Notes: generated by a model from the letters alone, not told the origin. Shown: positions 9,401 to 14,640, counted from the stretch's first letter. The stretch is 16,081 nucleotides of DNA from JADLDV01 sp964546355 (GCA_964546355.1 CAZJJM010000008.1:1-16081), one strand, 5' to 3'. Numbers and translations are program-made.

Positions 9401-10111
9401 CAGAGAGTAATCTATTTTATCCCCAACAACAGTTGATGTTTTTGAAAAACCAACAGGCAATTCACCGTCTATCCAAATTTCTTTTCTTCCTGTTTGTGCA
9501 TCATGAACAAACACAAAATGATGCCAATTACCATCCATATAATAATCATATGAGAGCTTATCCTTTCCATCTAGTTTGACACGTAAATCATCTGTCTTTT
9601 TAGTACCATCAGCAGCGATTGTATATGTCAAAAACCTGATATCTGGGGCACTGCTTCCGTCTATAAAAAAACCAGCTCGTGTACCAAGTCCATCATAAAA
9701 CCACTTAGCACTACTTGGAACAGCTTTTTTATCAACACCATATTCATATTTAAACAACAAAGAAACTGTTGTTCCTTTTGTGTTCACATTAGAAGGAGGT
9801 ACAATTGAATTTGTTTGGAGACTTCTGTTTAGTTCAGCGATAGCAGCTCCTGGGGCACGAACATCTGCGTAATAACTTCCAACCAATCCATTTGTACGAT
9901 TAGGATTAATCACAGGTGGTAATTTAAATCTTGGATCTGGTCTATCTGCATCCCATGTCACATACACGAATGGCACAAATGGTCCACTTGAGACCTGAGC
10001 TTTACCGAGATTAAACGGTAATTTTGATAACACTGACGTGTATCGAGAAAGCACGAAGAAACCACCAACAAGAACACCAAGCACAAGAATAATCCCTCCT
10101 GTTTTTTTCAT
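6473..10111 (-). CDS. Large LamG-like and peptidoglycan-binding surface protein
   Basis: A 1212-residue envelope protein. An N-terminal hydrophobic helix (about 5-23) serves as signal or anchor. Residues 75-265 look like a ConA/laminin-G fold (NGLVGSYY; WHHFVFVHD, EIWIDGEL; GSMDEIAFYEE). About 330-800 is a large region with no family I recognise; its many aromatic residues and DFYPRTPNNWYW- and WLGLLKILVGQGAEFFYTGY-like segments suggest a carbohydrate-active or barrel-like fold. Residues 1041-1072 hold a Cys-flanked D-x-D-x-D calcium-type motif (SDGVDNDSDGYVDMNDPGC), followed by a Gly/Pro linker and a C-terminal PG_binding_1-like domain (1122-1212: GEDVKALQSYLNEKG, FGPKTRAALIKLQ). It is probably tied to the cell wall. 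It is monocistronic, with an extended -10 box upstream and a strong terminator downstream. Confidence 0.85.
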   Translation of the reverse strand: MKKTGGIILVLGVLVGGFFVLSRYTSVLSKLPFNLGKAQVSSGPFVPFVYVTWDADRPDPRFKLPPVINPNRTNGLVGSYYADVRAPGAAIAELNRSLQTNSIVPPSNVNTKGTTVSLLFKYEYGVDKKAVPSSAKWFYDGLGTRAGFFIDGSSAPDIRFLTYTIAADGTKKTDDLRVKLDGKDKLSYDYYMDGNWHHFVFVHDAQTGRKEIWIDGELPVGFSKTSTVVGDKIDYSLYNGGFYYSAVVSAIQGSMDEIAFYEEPLPTTMIEQLHTDVLSGNHYSTTTSISTSTLIQGTSYTGSFDIKDFHKGHALGSVAHGAVVPASIAGDKTFIQQLTTYPLPRYKSDHTLHRNFNWADPLYAGGLFRVNSRGTALSESITANETELSKNWNYPIMLMICCNPRAYPTVALANANPDIPTGIVLFRGTFRRFTEGTITLPFLPDSSYLQNSDGKFINEKNALVYQEDGVTKVNSRIGRVLDPSAEIVTTGRYPVTYDAIVKKTPVLQDFISRLTRPQKISWIQESAEDYPLYNTIIGGVSSPGLAADTTALAEKTANGVDWATYSAQSIMKIVNEGYKDILLSIQGMGTPYYTEYGIDGVDGTDGVGSFRKKYTEIRKLNSKLNNQYYSTGDFYPRTPNNWYWANGAWHGLYWFSMARHTEIKNGDQFFSPFISPGWSGNEERNIRPGQWLGLLKILVGQGAEFFYTGYFNDNPCYLCGPTYNTDGSLKQERIEYPSDPKGYAYQMAMPAYAQAITSRIEDLFRNSNLMVGDFGKPTSVQTYDRYAFYAGLHNRVVVARKHKTKNIFLLAGTVQPYSNKIGNAPFETNAIITLGGATAPVTSTVPSELLKFKIRRQGSMYVYDKTQNPPVFYQLDGWHEVTHPDWWSRNFSFEGELFDAPDTTTIKTEVPLGTLPGDYTNFTSYVLPSSNALQYKFIPRENIQQSGHVWLRARGVGQIGFKVNNEVLESYRIDNEDVWKWYKIPTSYTFNLNQENTIAISSTTGNVHLDVIFVSPEASPILVPSAPMGTFATEITPPVTYQCSDGVDNDSDGYVDMNDPGCSTTTDDSELPVNTIPVSGGGGGSGGTVTPPSSGGGGGAIVSPPVTPVVTPVPTPENNETLFERNLRIGIIGEDVKALQSYLNEKGFIVSSTGEGSPGNEIPNFGPKTRAALIKLQENYKEKILVPVNLNKGTGFFGPFSRGFVNEDLKNK

Positions 10112-10117
10112 AATATT

Positions 10118-10126
10118 AGTATACCA
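10118..10126 (-). promoter_or_regulatory. Extended -10 promoter of the large surface-protein gene
   Basis: TGG followed by TATACT on the minus strand is an extended -10 element (TGn-TATACT). The hexamer ends 6 nt before the ATG at 10111, leaving no room for a leader or a ribosome-binding site. No clear -35 is seen, as expected for extended -10 promoters. Confidence 0.55.
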
Positions 10127-10151
10127 TTTTCAGAAAAAAAGTATCCAGAAA

Positions 10152-10883
10152 CTATAGTATTCTTTTACGAATCACTTCAAAGCAAACAATTGCCGCACTG
10201 ACAGATACATTGAGCGATTCGACTTGCGTATTCATAGGAATAGAAAGCGTGCCGTCACATGTTTCTGAAACAAGTCTCCCCAACCCTTGTCCTTCACTAC
10301 CAAGTACGATTGCCGTCGGAGTGTCAAACGCTTCATCATAAATAGTTCGTTCTGCATTCATTGCCAAGCCATAAATCCAAAACTTATGATCTTTGAGTTT
10401 CTGCATAGTCGTCACAATATTTGCAACTTGCACAATAGGTACGAGCGGTACCGTGCCGGCACTTGTTTTGTAGACAGCACCAGACAGTGGCGCTTGATTA
10501 TGTTTTGTGACAACAATACCAGCAACACCACTTGCGGCTGCAGTACGAATAATCGCTCCAAAATTATGCACATCTTGAATTTCATCAAGAATAAGTACGA
10601 GTGGATTCTTACTGAGATCAAGGGATGACATCCATGTATCAAATGGTGTGTACTGTTCGCCAGTCAACTGAGCCACTACACCTTGATGATTCTCTCCTTC
10701 AGAATACGTATCGAGAGTATGCTCAGGAACTGATTTGATTTGAATCGTGTGTTTTTTTGCAAGTGATTCAATATCAGCAAGAACAAGCCCTTCACGAATG
10801 TAGAGTATTTTTATCTGCTCTGGATACCGTGTAAGTATTTCAACAAGTGGCTTACGTCCAAATATATAGATAGTATTATTCAT
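10152..10883 (-). CDS. rlmB: TrmH/SpoU-family rRNA 2'-O-ribose methyltransferase, RlmB-like
   Basis: A 243-residue SPOUT enzyme that would methylate a ribose 2'-OH in RNA; RlmB modifies a 23S rRNA guanosine. The N-terminal YIFGRKPLVEIL (6-17) starts the small RNA-binding domain. The knotted SAM domain shows motif 1 (ILDEIQDVHNFGAIIRTA, 98-115; N107, R113), motif 2 (IVLGSEGQGL, 192-201; S196, E197) and motif 3 (LSIPM...SLNVSVSAAI, 213-232; N225). Length is normal for RlmB. The ATG at 10883 (MNNTIYIFGR) fits the family N-terminus and lies 6 nt past a -10 box; an in-frame ATG at 10910 would overlap the promoter. RlmB rather than another TrmH member is an inference from the N-terminal domain. Confidence 0.9.
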   Translation of the reverse strand: MNNTIYIFGRKPLVEILTRYPEQIKILYIREGLVLADIESLAKKHTIQIKSVPEHTLDTYSEGENHQGVVAQLTGEQYTPFDTWMSSLDLSKNPLVLILDEIQDVHNFGAIIRTAAASGVAGIVVTKHNQAPLSGAVYKTSAGTVPLVPIVQVANIVTTMQKLKDHKFWIYGLAMNAERTIYDEAFDTPTAIVLGSEGQGLGRLVSETCDGTLSIPMNTQVESLNVSVSAAIVCFEVIRKRIL

Positions 10884-10889
10884 ACAGCA

Positions 10890-10918
10890 ATCATACTGAT
10901 AAACGAACAATTAGGCAA
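10890..10918 (-). promoter_or_regulatory. Promoter of the rlmB-like gene, leaderless type
   Basis: TTGCCT (10918-10913), a 17-bp spacer and TATGAT (10895-10890) on the minus strand. The -10 box ends 6 nt before the ATG at 10883. This is the fourth case in the window of the same spacing. Confidence 0.55.
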
Positions 10919-10920
10919 GA

Positions 10921-10950
10921 AAAAACACTGAAAATATTTCCAGTGTTTTT
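10921..10950 (-). terminator. Terminator after the 99-residue acidic protein gene
   Basis: AAAAACACTG (10921-10930) pairs perfectly with CAGTGTTTTT (10941-10950) around a 10-nt AT-rich loop. On the minus strand the stem is followed by a T-run, just after the stop of the gene ending at 10963 and before the rlmB-like promoter. Confidence 0.82.
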
Positions 10951-10962
10951 AAATACATTTCA

Positions 10963-11262
10963 CTAATTCGGACAAAATGTCTGAATAGGATTCTTTTTTT
11001 TAGAAACTACAACAGCAATGAGTACAAGGCTTTTTTCCTTAGATGACAGAGGTCCTTTTTCTAGTAATTCTGAAACCAGATTGGCATGTTCTGCTTCTGA
11101 TATTTTTTTCTTTTTTAACATCAAAGAAAGATCTTCTAATAACCACTGATCATCATCGTACTCGTCCATACTTTCACTGCCATTTGCAAAAACAACATGG
11201 CAAGTTGTTTTATCTTCTGAAAAAGCCAAATGGGCTTTTCCTGTATTTTTTGTATTATTCAT
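10963..11262 (-). CDS. Small acidic hypothetical protein
   Basis: A 99-residue protein I cannot place. The first third contains short strand-like segments (KAHLAFSE, TCHVVFANGS). A very acidic patch, MDEYDDDQ (32-39), follows. The middle is helical with a lysine run (KKKK, 50-53) and ISEAEHANLVSELLEKGP. A hydrophobic LVLIAVVV stretch (79-86) is too short to be a membrane helix and the tail is basic. The ATG at 11262 is preceded by an A/T-rich leader without a Shine-Dalgarno sequence, about 20 nt from a near-consensus promoter. It is divergent from the zinc-ribbon gene. Confidence 0.65.
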   Translation of the reverse strand: MNNTKNTGKAHLAFSEDKTTCHVVFANGSESMDEYDDDQWLLEDLSLMLKKKKISEAEHANLVSELLEKGPLSSKEKSLVLIAVVVSKKKNPIQTFCPN

Positions 11263-11288
11263 ATAAAAAGATTTTTGATTCTGATTAT

Positions 11289-11318
11289 ATTATATAACAT
11301 GTATAACTATTTTGTCAA
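11289..11318 (-). promoter_or_regulatory. Near-consensus sigma70 promoter for the acidic protein gene
   Basis: TTGACA (11318-11313), an 18-bp spacer and TATAAT (11294-11289) on the minus strand. Both hexamers are perfect, so this is among the strongest predicted promoters in the window. The leader is about 20 nt. Confidence 0.75.
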
Positions 11319-11409
11319 TATTTTCACAATGATGTAGCCGTATCTGCCAAATAAGAAAAAACCCTTTATTTCAAATTCAAACAACCTTACATATGTGTGC
11401 AAAAATCAT

Positions 11410-11436
11410 AAAACCCTGGATAGCAACCGGAGTTTT
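11410..11436. repeat. Imperfect hairpin in the divergent intergenic region
   Basis: AAAACCCTGG (11410-11419) pairs with CCGGAGTTTT (11427-11436) with one C/A mismatch and one G-T pair around a 7-nt loop. It sits upstream of the promoter of the zinc-ribbon gene. It could be a remnant terminator or an operator; the orientation cannot be decided. I see no gene in the rest of 11319-11452. Confidence 0.4.
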
Positions 11437-11452
11437 ATATATCGCATATTAA

Positions 11453-11481
11453 TTGACTTTCTTATAAATACATAGTATATT
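11453..11481 (+). promoter_or_regulatory. Promoter of the zinc-ribbon protein gene
   Basis: TTGACT (11453-11458), a 17-bp spacer (ending CATAG) and TATATT (11476-11481). It predicts a leader of about 18 nt to the TTG start at 11506. The layout matches the promoters of the cassette array to the right. Confidence 0.65.
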
Positions 11482-11505
11482 TCTGTCAGAAAAATATACA
11501 CTATT

Positions 11506-12162
11506 TTGAAAACTAAAGAAATTCAATCACTGACAAAAGAGGATTTTATATTCCTCGAAAAATCCTTATTAGAAATTGGTTTTGTTGAAATCACTAAAAC
11601 TGATTCGAAAAAGACATTTAATCGACTTGGCCTTTCTCCTCCTCGTCCAATTACAGGAAAAGAAGCGAGTTACATGTACACAAACAATAACTATACCGTA
11701 AAAATACACACGACCTTCTTGAAGAAAGAAGGAAAATGGCGAGATACGAGTACAGATATTGGATGGTGTTTAATTGCTGAGAAAGATGTTAGAAAATATT
11801 TTTCTCGACCATTTCAAAGAAAAAAAGGGTTCGTTCTAAAATTACTTCGGTATGCATGGATCACAAAATGGAAAGTAGACAACAGACATCTTTGTCCGTC
11901 TTGCAATCGGTATATGGACATCAAACGTAAACAAGCAACGAGACAATACTTTTGGTGTTGTACAAACAAAGCAAAACACACACAACCTGTTTTTTTATCC
12001 TGGGATCACAATTTGCCTCCAAAAGCAAAACAGTTTGTTACCAAGAGAAGAAAAAATACACTCAAGTATAACAAGAACAACGAATTACTCGGCAAAAATC
12101 CAACACCAGCTCCTGTGATTAGAAAAAAATGGAATATGCGCAATCCAGAAAATCAGGAATGA
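11506..12162 (+). CDS. Zinc-ribbon-containing hypothetical protein
   Basis: A 218-residue basic protein with no recognised family. Residues 129-158 look like a zinc ribbon: CPSC (130-133) and CC (151-152) with H158 nearby, similar in spacing to C4 fingers of topoisomerases and nucleases. The C-terminus (170-210) is rich in Lys, Arg and Asn, suggesting nucleic-acid binding. The N-terminal half has a helical MKTKEIQSLTKEDFIFLEK segment and a GWCLIAEKDVRKYF strand/helix pair. TTG at 11506 is the likely start: no in-frame ATG precedes it and the promoter is only 24 nt away; the next in-frame ATG (11674) would cut the conserved-looking N-terminus. It ends with TGA just before a terminator. It is the only plus-strand gene in the accessory region. 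Confidence 0.78.
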   Translation: MKTKEIQSLTKEDFIFLEKSLLEIGFVEITKTDSKKTFNRLGLSPPRPITGKEASYMYTNNNYTVKIHTTFLKKEGKWRDTSTDIGWCLIAEKDVRKYFSRPFQRKKGFVLKLLRYAWITKWKVDNRHLCPSCNRYMDIKRKQATRQYFWCCTNKAKHTQPVFLSWDHNLPPKAKQFVTKRRKNTLKYNKNNELLGKNPTPAPVIRKKWNMRNPENQE

Positions 12163-12179
12163 TTAAAATTATGCCATGC

Positions 12180-12214
12180 AACACAGATATATAGTAATGT
12201 ATCTGTGTTTTTTT
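12180..12214 (+). terminator. Terminator of the zinc-ribbon protein gene
   Basis: AACACAGATA (12180-12189) pairs with TATCTGTGTT (12200-12209), a 10-bp stem, with seven T residues at 12208-12214. It lies 18 nt after the TGA stop. Confidence 0.88.
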
Positions 12215-12227
12215 ATTCCCCAAAGTA

Positions 12228-12256
12228 AAAGACTTCGTTTCATCAACGAAGTCTTT
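12228..12256 (-). terminator. Hairpin terminator at the left end of the cassette array
   Basis: AAAGACTTCGTT (12228-12239) pairs perfectly with AACGAAGTCTTT (12245-12256), loop 5 nt. On the minus strand it ends in TTTT. The outer stem AAGAC matches that of the array terminators at 13077, 13537 and 15197, although no intact gene ends here. Confidence 0.6.
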
Positions 12257-12461
12257 AAAGGTGGACTTGGGAGTTTTTTTCTGGAGTAGATTTGCTGTAG
12301 AGCTTGAATATTTGGTTCACGTTATGAAGGAATATCAGACTGATTTAGATAAGTAATTTTGACTTCTTTGAAGAATGGATTTTTACATAACAAAACAGTT
12401 GTTGTTGAAATAAATTGATTTCGAATATCAAACACGGATAGAGTTCTAAATTCTAATAAAA
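12257..12461 (-). other. Gene-free stretch, possible decayed cassette
   Basis: About 205 bases lie between a cassette-type terminator on the left and the terminator of the next gene on the right, with no promoter that I can see. A minus-strand open frame from 12576 down to 12322 crosses this stretch. It starts inside the neighbouring gene in another frame and has no promoter, so I do not call it a gene. Its translation (for example NQFISTTTVLLCKNPFFKEV) could be a relic. A stretch at 12261-12288 (GTGGACTTGGGAGTTTTTTT and on) faintly resembles the array motif. Confidence 0.3.
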
Positions 12462-12487
12462 ATATCCTCGAGTTTCCAAGAGGATAT
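12462..12487 (-). terminator. Terminator of the 155-residue protein gene
   Basis: ATATCCTC (12462-12469) pairs with GAGGATAT (12480-12487) around a 10-nt loop. On the minus strand it is followed by TTTTATT. It begins 6 nt after the stop codon at 12496-12494, which shows that the gene ends there. Confidence 0.75.
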
Positions 12488-12493
12488 GATCTT

Positions 12494-12961
12494 TCAAGAA
12501 TAACGTGGTCTCGATAACACATTCGGAGCATGTGCACCTGTATACACATTAGTGTCACTTTCAGAATTTTTCGCAAACAATTCTAATGTCCAAACAGGAT
12601 ACCCATTCCCAACATTTACACTTCCCATAATTCTGAAACCAGTCCATTTAATACCTTTTTCTTGTTTCAGAATATCAGACAGAAAAGCAAAAATTTGTTC
12701 TTCTTTTGCCTCATTAACCCATTCTTCAAAACAAACTTCGCTTTTGCTTGTATGTTCCAAAAAACAACGTTTAGTATGGTCATAATCCCACGTAAAACAA
12801 CGGTCATGATCTGCTTGTACATGTGTATCCATTTTTGAAAAAGAATCTGGGAAATTAAATTGACGTAAAAGCATACAAGATGCTTTACCAAATGATCCAA
12901 GTTGTCCTGATCTATAAGGTTCAGCAGGATAAACACGATAAGTCATTTTATCTGTTTTCAT
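12494..12961 (-). CDS. Hypothetical protein, array unit 1
   Basis: A 155-residue soluble protein of unknown family. It contains several Cys and aromatic residues in the middle (CFTWDYDHTKRCFLEHTSKSEVCFEEW, read from about 55 to 81), an acidic helix (EEQIFAFLSDILKQEKG) and a beta-like segment (GFRIMGSVNVGNGYPVWTLELFA, about 108-130). The C-terminus ends NVLSRPRYS. The ATG at 12961 sits after an A-rich leader with no Shine-Dalgarno sequence; the leader is about 32-37 nt from the promoter. It has its own promoter and terminator, so it is a self-contained unit. An N-terminal MKTDKMTYRVYP could also start at M6. Confidence 0.68.
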   Translation of the reverse strand: MKTDKMTYRVYPAEPYRSGQLGSFGKASCMLLRQFNFPDSFSKMDTHVQADHDRCFTWDYDHTKRCFLEHTSKSEVCFEEWVNEAKEEQIFAFLSDILKQEKGIKWTGFRIMGSVNVGNGYPVWTLELFAKNSESDTNVYTGAHAPNVLSRPRYS

Positions 12962-12997
12962 TTTTTGGTATTTATTTGTGAGTAATTATCTAGTTTT

Positions 12998-13026
12998 AAT
13001 ATACTAGATAATCTGTGTTGTGTCAA
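12998..13026 (-). promoter_or_regulatory. Promoter of array unit 1
   Basis: TTGACA (13026-13021), 17-bp spacer, TATATT (13003-12998) on the minus strand. The spacer starts CAACACA and ends TCTAG, as in the promoters of units 2 and 5. The leader shares CTCACAAATAAATAC with unit 2 apart from a one-base change next to it. Confidence 0.75.
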
Positions 13027-13031
13027 CAGTG

Positions 13032-13057
13032 CTCTGCCTGTGGGAGGATGTTTGGAT
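13032..13057 (-). repeat. Array motif copy A
   Basis: Plus-strand CTCTGCCTGTGGGAGGATGT continuing TTGGAT. It lies 5 bp beyond the -35 box of unit 1. It is GC-richer than its surroundings and matches four other copies at TGTGGGAnGATGTT. It may be a regulator-binding site or a recombination site. Confidence 0.65.
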
Positions 13058-13076
13058 GGAAATTTTAGACAAACAA

Positions 13077-13105
13077 AAAAGACCGTTTCTAAGAAACGGT
13101 CTTTT
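13077..13105 (-). terminator. Terminator of array unit 2
   Basis: AAAAGACCGTTTCT (13077-13090) pairs perfectly with AGAAACGGTCTTTT (13092-13105). A/T tracts on both sides allow bidirectional use. It lies 23 nt downstream of the stop of the gene ending at 13129. Confidence 0.88.
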
Positions 13106-13128
13106 ACTCATCTGGTAAGCGTATTCAA

Positions 13129-13428
13129 TTAAAGCTTGTAATATCCTACTGGTTTTGAATTATCATCTGGCCAATTGACTCCATAGCCACGCTCTTTCCA
13201 CCACTCTTCTGCAATGGGTGTTATATATCTATCCCAAAGGTTGATATGATTTTCTATCTGCTTTTTCTGATCTGGATGTAACACTTCATAAACATCTTTA
13301 AACTCAGGTGGTCTATTATTTCTCCACCATTCTGTTTTTAATTCACCGATGTATATTTGGAATTTTTCACACAATGATTTAAAAGTTTCTAAATCAGGTT
13401 GCTCATTTTCAATACTATTTGTTTGCAT
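13129..13428 (-). CDS. Small Trp-rich hypothetical protein, array unit 2
   Basis: A 99-residue soluble, acidic protein with six Trp. It contains two similar segments, ELKTEWWRNNRPPEF (29-43) and IAEEWWKERGYGVNWPDD (72-89), each with a WW pair followed by basic residues, suggesting an internal duplication or a binding surface. Between them is a helix-like VLHPDQKKQIENHINLWDRY. No family is recognised. The ATG at 13428 follows an A-rich leader of about 30 nt with no ribosome-binding site. It has its own promoter and terminator. Confidence 0.68.
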   Translation of the reverse strand: MQTNSIENEQPDLETFKSLCEKFQIYIGELKTEWWRNNRPPEFKDVYEVLHPDQKKQIENHINLWDRYITPIAEEWWKERGYGVNWPDDNSKPVGYYKL

Positions 13429-13463
13429 TTTACGTATTTATTTGTGAGTGAATATCTACGTTC

Positions 13464-13492
13464 AAGATACTAGAGAATGTGTGTTGTGTCAA
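13464..13492 (-). promoter_or_regulatory. Promoter of array unit 2
   Basis: TTGACA (13492-13487), 17-bp spacer, TATCTT (13469-13464) on the minus strand. From TTCTCTAG through TATCTTGAACGTAGATA it is identical to the promoter of unit 5, so the two are copies of one module. Confidence 0.75.
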
Positions 13493-13497
13493 TGCTA

Positions 13498-13527
13498 CTC
13501 TACCTATGTGGGACGATGTTCGAAAAG
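13498..13527 (-). repeat. Array motif copy B
   Basis: Plus-strand CTCTACCTATGTGGGACGAT continuing GTTCGAAAAG. It lies 5 bp beyond the -35 box of unit 2. It carries a 2-bp insertion relative to the other copies. Confidence 0.62.
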
Positions 13528-13536
13528 CAATAGTAA

Positions 13537-13559
13537 AAGACCAACACTAGGTTGGTCTT
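13537..13559 (-). terminator. Terminator of array unit 3
   Basis: AAGACCAAC (13537-13545) pairs with GTTGGTCTT (13551-13559), loop ACTAG. It lies downstream of the stop of the gene ending at 13584 and reads into a short T stretch on the minus strand. Confidence 0.8.
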
Positions 13560-13583
13560 CAAAATTGTTTTCTAAGGATTTTC

Positions 13584-13865
13584 CTAAAGAATTTTAACTA
13601 AATTTTTTTCAACAAAATAATCCAATTCTTCTTTTGTGATGGTAAATTTTTCCTCCATTGTGCTAATTATTCCACGCGGATGAAAACAAAAGCTGTTTTC
13701 AGTCCTTTGGGTATAACTTTCAGCGAATTGGGCACCACGACTAATAAGAACGGGAATGTTTTCAATTTTAATTGAACTGCCGTTAGCCAAGGGTACATTG
13801 ATAGATTTTTTGAGAATAAAATTCCCAGTTGCTTCAAATCCTTCGAGTTTGCTATAGTTGCTCAT
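13584..13865 (-). CDS. Small hypothetical protein, array unit 3
   Basis: A 93-residue soluble protein of unknown family. The first half looks beta-rich (GNFILKKSINVPLANGSSIKIENIPVLIS, about 14-42), the second half helical (TITKEELDYFVEKNLVKIL at the end). The pattern of a small beta sheet followed by a helix and a central Arg-Gly-Ala-Gln would suit a compact binding domain, but no function can be assigned. The start codon at 13865 lies only 7 nt after a 16-bp perfect hairpin in the leader, so translation may be controlled by that structure. It ends with TAG. It has its own promoter and terminator. Confidence 0.66.
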   Translation of the reverse strand: MSNYSKLEGFEATGNFILKKSINVPLANGSSIKIENIPVLISRGAQFAESYTQRTENSFCFHPRGIISTMEEKFTITKEELDYFVEKNLVKIL

Positions 13866-13872
13866 TTGTTAA

Positions 13873-13920
13873 TTGTTTGGTGTCCAGAAAAACCTAAAAG
13901 TCTCTCTGGACACCAAACAA
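13873..13920 (-). promoter_or_regulatory. Strong leader hairpin next to the unit 3 start codon
   Basis: TTGTTTGGTGTCCAGA (13873-13888) pairs perfectly with TCTGGACACCAAACAA (13905-13920), loop 16 nt. In the mRNA the stem ends 7 nt before the ATG and no U-run follows, so it is not a typical terminator. It could block ribosome access, stabilise the 5' end or bind a protein. Confidence 0.75.
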
Positions 13921-13944
13921 CCATGTCAAAAAACTACTATATAA

Positions 13945-13973
13945 ATAGTATCATAAATATAATATTTAGTCAA
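13945..13973 (-). promoter_or_regulatory. Promoter of array unit 3
   Basis: TTGACT (13973-13968), 17-bp spacer, TACTAT (13950-13945) on the minus strand. The predicted leader of about 73 nt contains the long hairpin. Confidence 0.65.
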
Positions 13974-13979
13974 TTTTTG

Positions 13980-14008
13980 CTCTGTCTGTGGGATGATGTT
14001 CGGAAGAG
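13980..14008 (-). repeat. Array motif copy C
   Basis: Plus-strand CTCTGTCTGTGGGATGATGT continuing TCGGAAGAG. It lies 6 bp beyond the -35 box of unit 3. It is one of the best matches to the consensus. Confidence 0.65.
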
Positions 14009-14028
14009 TGTTGGAACAAAATAAAAAA

Positions 14029-14060
14029 CCACACGATAACCTGTATGGTCTTTCGTGTGG
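14029..14060 (-). terminator. Terminator of array unit 4
   Basis: CCACACGA (14029-14036) pairs with TCGTGTGG (14053-14060), with a smaller ACC/GGT stem inside the loop. On the minus strand the stem is followed by TTTTTTATTTT. It lies 11 nt downstream of the stop of the gene ending at 14072. Confidence 0.85.
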
Positions 14061-14071
14061 CTGATTTAATA

Positions 14072-14467
14072 CTATTTAACGGTAATAGTTCCCTTGCGAG
14101 TTTTAGTGGAGTAATAAACTTTCACTCTTACTAAATTTTTGCGTAATTCAGGTATTGAATATCCCTCTTCAATAAGTTGCTTAAAATAATTAAAATCAAC
14201 TTTTTTTGCAATAACATGTTGGTCTTTTTTTACTTTTTCAACAAAAAAATCATTAGAAAGGTAATGGCTGTTTACTGAGATAGTAATATTCCATGATTGA
14301 CCGCTTCCATCTTCAGCTTCAATTGAATGAATAATTACAGCAAAGTACTTTTCATTTTCATTTTTGGTAATCTGAAAAGGAACTAGTCTTTTTTCGAAAA
14401 AAAGACGTAAACCATCAAACAATTCCTCTCTAGAGGGGCCGTTTGTAATCTGAATTGTTGTTTTCAT
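14072..14467 (-). CDS. Hypothetical protein, array unit 4
   Basis: A 131-residue basic protein of unknown family. It opens with a strand (MKTTIQITNGPSREELFDGL), then a helix and a beta-rich middle (EKYFAVIIHSIEAEDGSG, 44-61, and WNITISVNSHY, 63-73). A Lys-rich helical part and the strand VRVKVYYSTKTRKGTITVK close the protein. This alternation fits a small alpha/beta domain. The ATG at 14467 follows a roughly 100-nt leader containing an 18-bp palindrome and a degraded copy of the promoter found in other units. There is no Shine-Dalgarno sequence. It has its own promoter and terminator. Confidence 0.66.
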   Translation of the reverse strand: MKTTIQITNGPSREELFDGLRLFFEKRLVPFQITKNENEKYFAVIIHSIEAEDGSGQSWNITISVNSHYLSNDFFVEKVKKDQHVIAKKVDFNYFKQLIEEGYSIPELRKNLVRVKVYYSTKTRKGTITVK

Positions 14468-14547
14468 CGTACGATGTTTTTAATTTAAAGAACTTCTAAC
14501 TTTACGTTGTGTCAGGTGTTAGATATAGCCCTGGAGCCAAGTGGCAA

Positions 14548-14565
14548 TCTTTCTGTACAGAAAGA
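14548..14565. repeat. 18-bp palindrome in the leader of unit 4
   Basis: TCTTTCTGTACAGAAAGA is a perfect palindrome lying about 9 bp downstream of the -10 box. As DNA it could be an operator for a dimeric repressor; as RNA it is a short hairpin near the 5' end. Confidence 0.55.
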
Positions 14566-14574
14566 ACTATACAC

Positions 14575-14603
14575 ATAATAGCATATTTATATATAAAAGT
14601 CAA
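14575..14603 (-). promoter_or_regulatory. Promoter of array unit 4
   Basis: TTGACT (14603-14598), 17-bp spacer, TATTAT (14580-14575) on the minus strand. Closer to the gene, at about 14511-14483, a CTGACACAAC stretch resembles the start of the unit 5 promoter but has lost its hexamers, so this promoter may have replaced an older one. Confidence 0.6.
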
Positions 14604-14640
14604 TAGATAGTTCCCTTTTGGAATAATAGCTTTTTACTAT

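Noticed and set aside
10884..10910. Upstream ATG adding 9 residues to the rlmB-like protein
   Set aside because: It overlaps the -10 box and precedes the family-typical N-terminus.
11393..11452. 19-codon plus-strand peptide (MCAKIIKPWIATG...)
   Set aside because: It has no promoter or ribosome-binding site, overlaps an intergenic hairpin and runs up to the promoter of the next gene; length alone gives no support.
12160..12162. TGA read as glycine (Gracilibacteria-type code)
   Set aside because: A terminator hairpin starts 18 nt after this TGA and no other gene needs in-frame TGA, so the standard code fits.
12322..12576. 84-residue minus-strand open frame overlapping array unit 1
   Set aside because: It has no promoter, starts inside the neighbouring gene in another frame, and the terminator at 12462-12487 lies within it. 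Kept only as a possible relic.
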